Below are positions 63,865 to 64,000 of a stretch of DNA of 64,000 nt, piece after piece. Position 1 is the stretch's first letter; every line of letters begins with the position of its first letter. Location of the stretch: contig NZ_CP121106.1 in assembly GCF_029623755.1 (NCBI RefSeq), forward strand, positions 1,499,001 to 1,563,000, in the 5' to 3' direction. The stretch is from Altererythrobacter sp. CAU 1644 (lineage in GTDB: Bacteria; Pseudomonadota; Alphaproteobacteria; Sphingomonadales; Sphingomonadaceae). The position numbers and the translations under genes were made by a program. The notes under the pieces were generated by a model. That model made no database searches and had not been told where the DNA came from. It was given only the letters and a program-made list of their open reading frames with translations.

Positions 63865-64000
63865 ATGATCCGACTTTACGGCATTCCCAATTGTGACACG
63901 GTCAAGAAGGCGCGGAAGTGGCTCGACGCGAAGGGCGTCGATTACGCATTTCACGATTTCAAGAAAGAGGGCGTGAGCCCGGCCAAGCTCAAGGCATGGA
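63865..64000 (+). CDS. Start of an ArsC/Spx-like thioredoxin-fold protein
   Basis: The first 45 residues (MIRLYGIPNCDTVKKARKWLDAKG ... DYAFHDFKKEGVSP) are visible before the window ends. A single redox Cys in IPNCDTVKKA is the ArsC/YffB motif, without the second Cys of thioredoxins. Arsenate reductase activity is not certain; YffB-like reductases of unknown function share this start. AAGGAG precedes the ATG. Confidence 0.88.
   Translation, partial: MIRLYGIPNCDTVKKARKWLDAKGVDYAFHDFKKEGVSPAKLKAW

Overview
The window is one continuous stretch of a GC-rich alphaproteobacterial chromosome. It most resembles the order Sphingomonadales, family Erythrobacteraceae. Supporting markers are the cell-cycle regulator CtrA, the DNA-binding protein GapR (DUF2312), a prmC/DUF4167 pair, an HWE-type histidine kinase, a bacterial Cdc48-like double AAA ATPase, a short second-type glutamyl-tRNA synthetase and the DUF1244 and UPF0145 families. 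This placement rests on gene content recognised by eye; no database was searched. Most genes are ordinary housekeeping genes, with a few accessory stretches between them. I see no rRNA, tRNA, CRISPR array, prophage or transposase.

Layout. 1-3.5 kb (minus): a truncated membrane protein, ctrA, rpoN and lptB. 3.7-13.2 kb (mostly plus): a small membrane protein, a BON-MscS channel, ppa (minus), hisS-prfA-prmC-DUF4167, lnt and metK. 13.2-14.6 kb: a small islet holding a membrane-protein gene and a GbsR/MarR regulator, bounded by two copies of the metK 3' end. 14.6-19.9 kb (minus): an anchored protein, a CaiB/BaiF CoA-transferase, a ferritin-like protein and a succinyl-CoA:3-oxoacid CoA-transferase operon whose two subunit genes are separated by two unrelated genes. 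20.3-28 kb: Cdc48-like ATPase, MscS channel, sensor kinase and polA. 28-34 kb: a small lipoprotein, a beta-lactamase-like hydrolase, a host-attachment-family protein, groSL with a CIRCE operator, and a MATE pump.

34-45.4 kb is the main accessory stretch: PagL-like lipid A deacylase, a secreted two-part metallo-beta-lactamase-fold protein, two AraC-type regulators, a secreted DUF1080/LamG-like protein, a DUF2975/XRE module with a palindromic operator array, a LuxR-HTH/VOC fusion, DUF4956, a CotH-like protein and a Shewanella-type phosphatase. Embedded in it is rplJL, on the minus strand and facing away from rpoBC about 7.5 kb further on. 45.7-54.4 kb is rpoBC. 54.4-64 kb holds a lipoprotein, gltX, a histone-deacetylase-family amidohydrolase, a PilZ protein, two tiny genes, an IF-1-like gene, pyk, DUF1244, gapR, UPF0145, an alpha/beta hydrolase, yebC, ruvC and the start of an ArsC-like gene.

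The strongest unusual signals are: (1) the metK 3'-end duplication enclosing a self-contained regulator/target cassette with two identical operators; (2) four GANTC methylation sites in 40 bp plus a CtrA-like box in front of ctrA; (3) the TATCGA operator array in front of a 42-codon gene and a DUF2975/XRE pair; (4) the interrupted scoA/scoB operon; (5) an orphan plus-strand terminator at 20130-20160 suggesting a small RNA.
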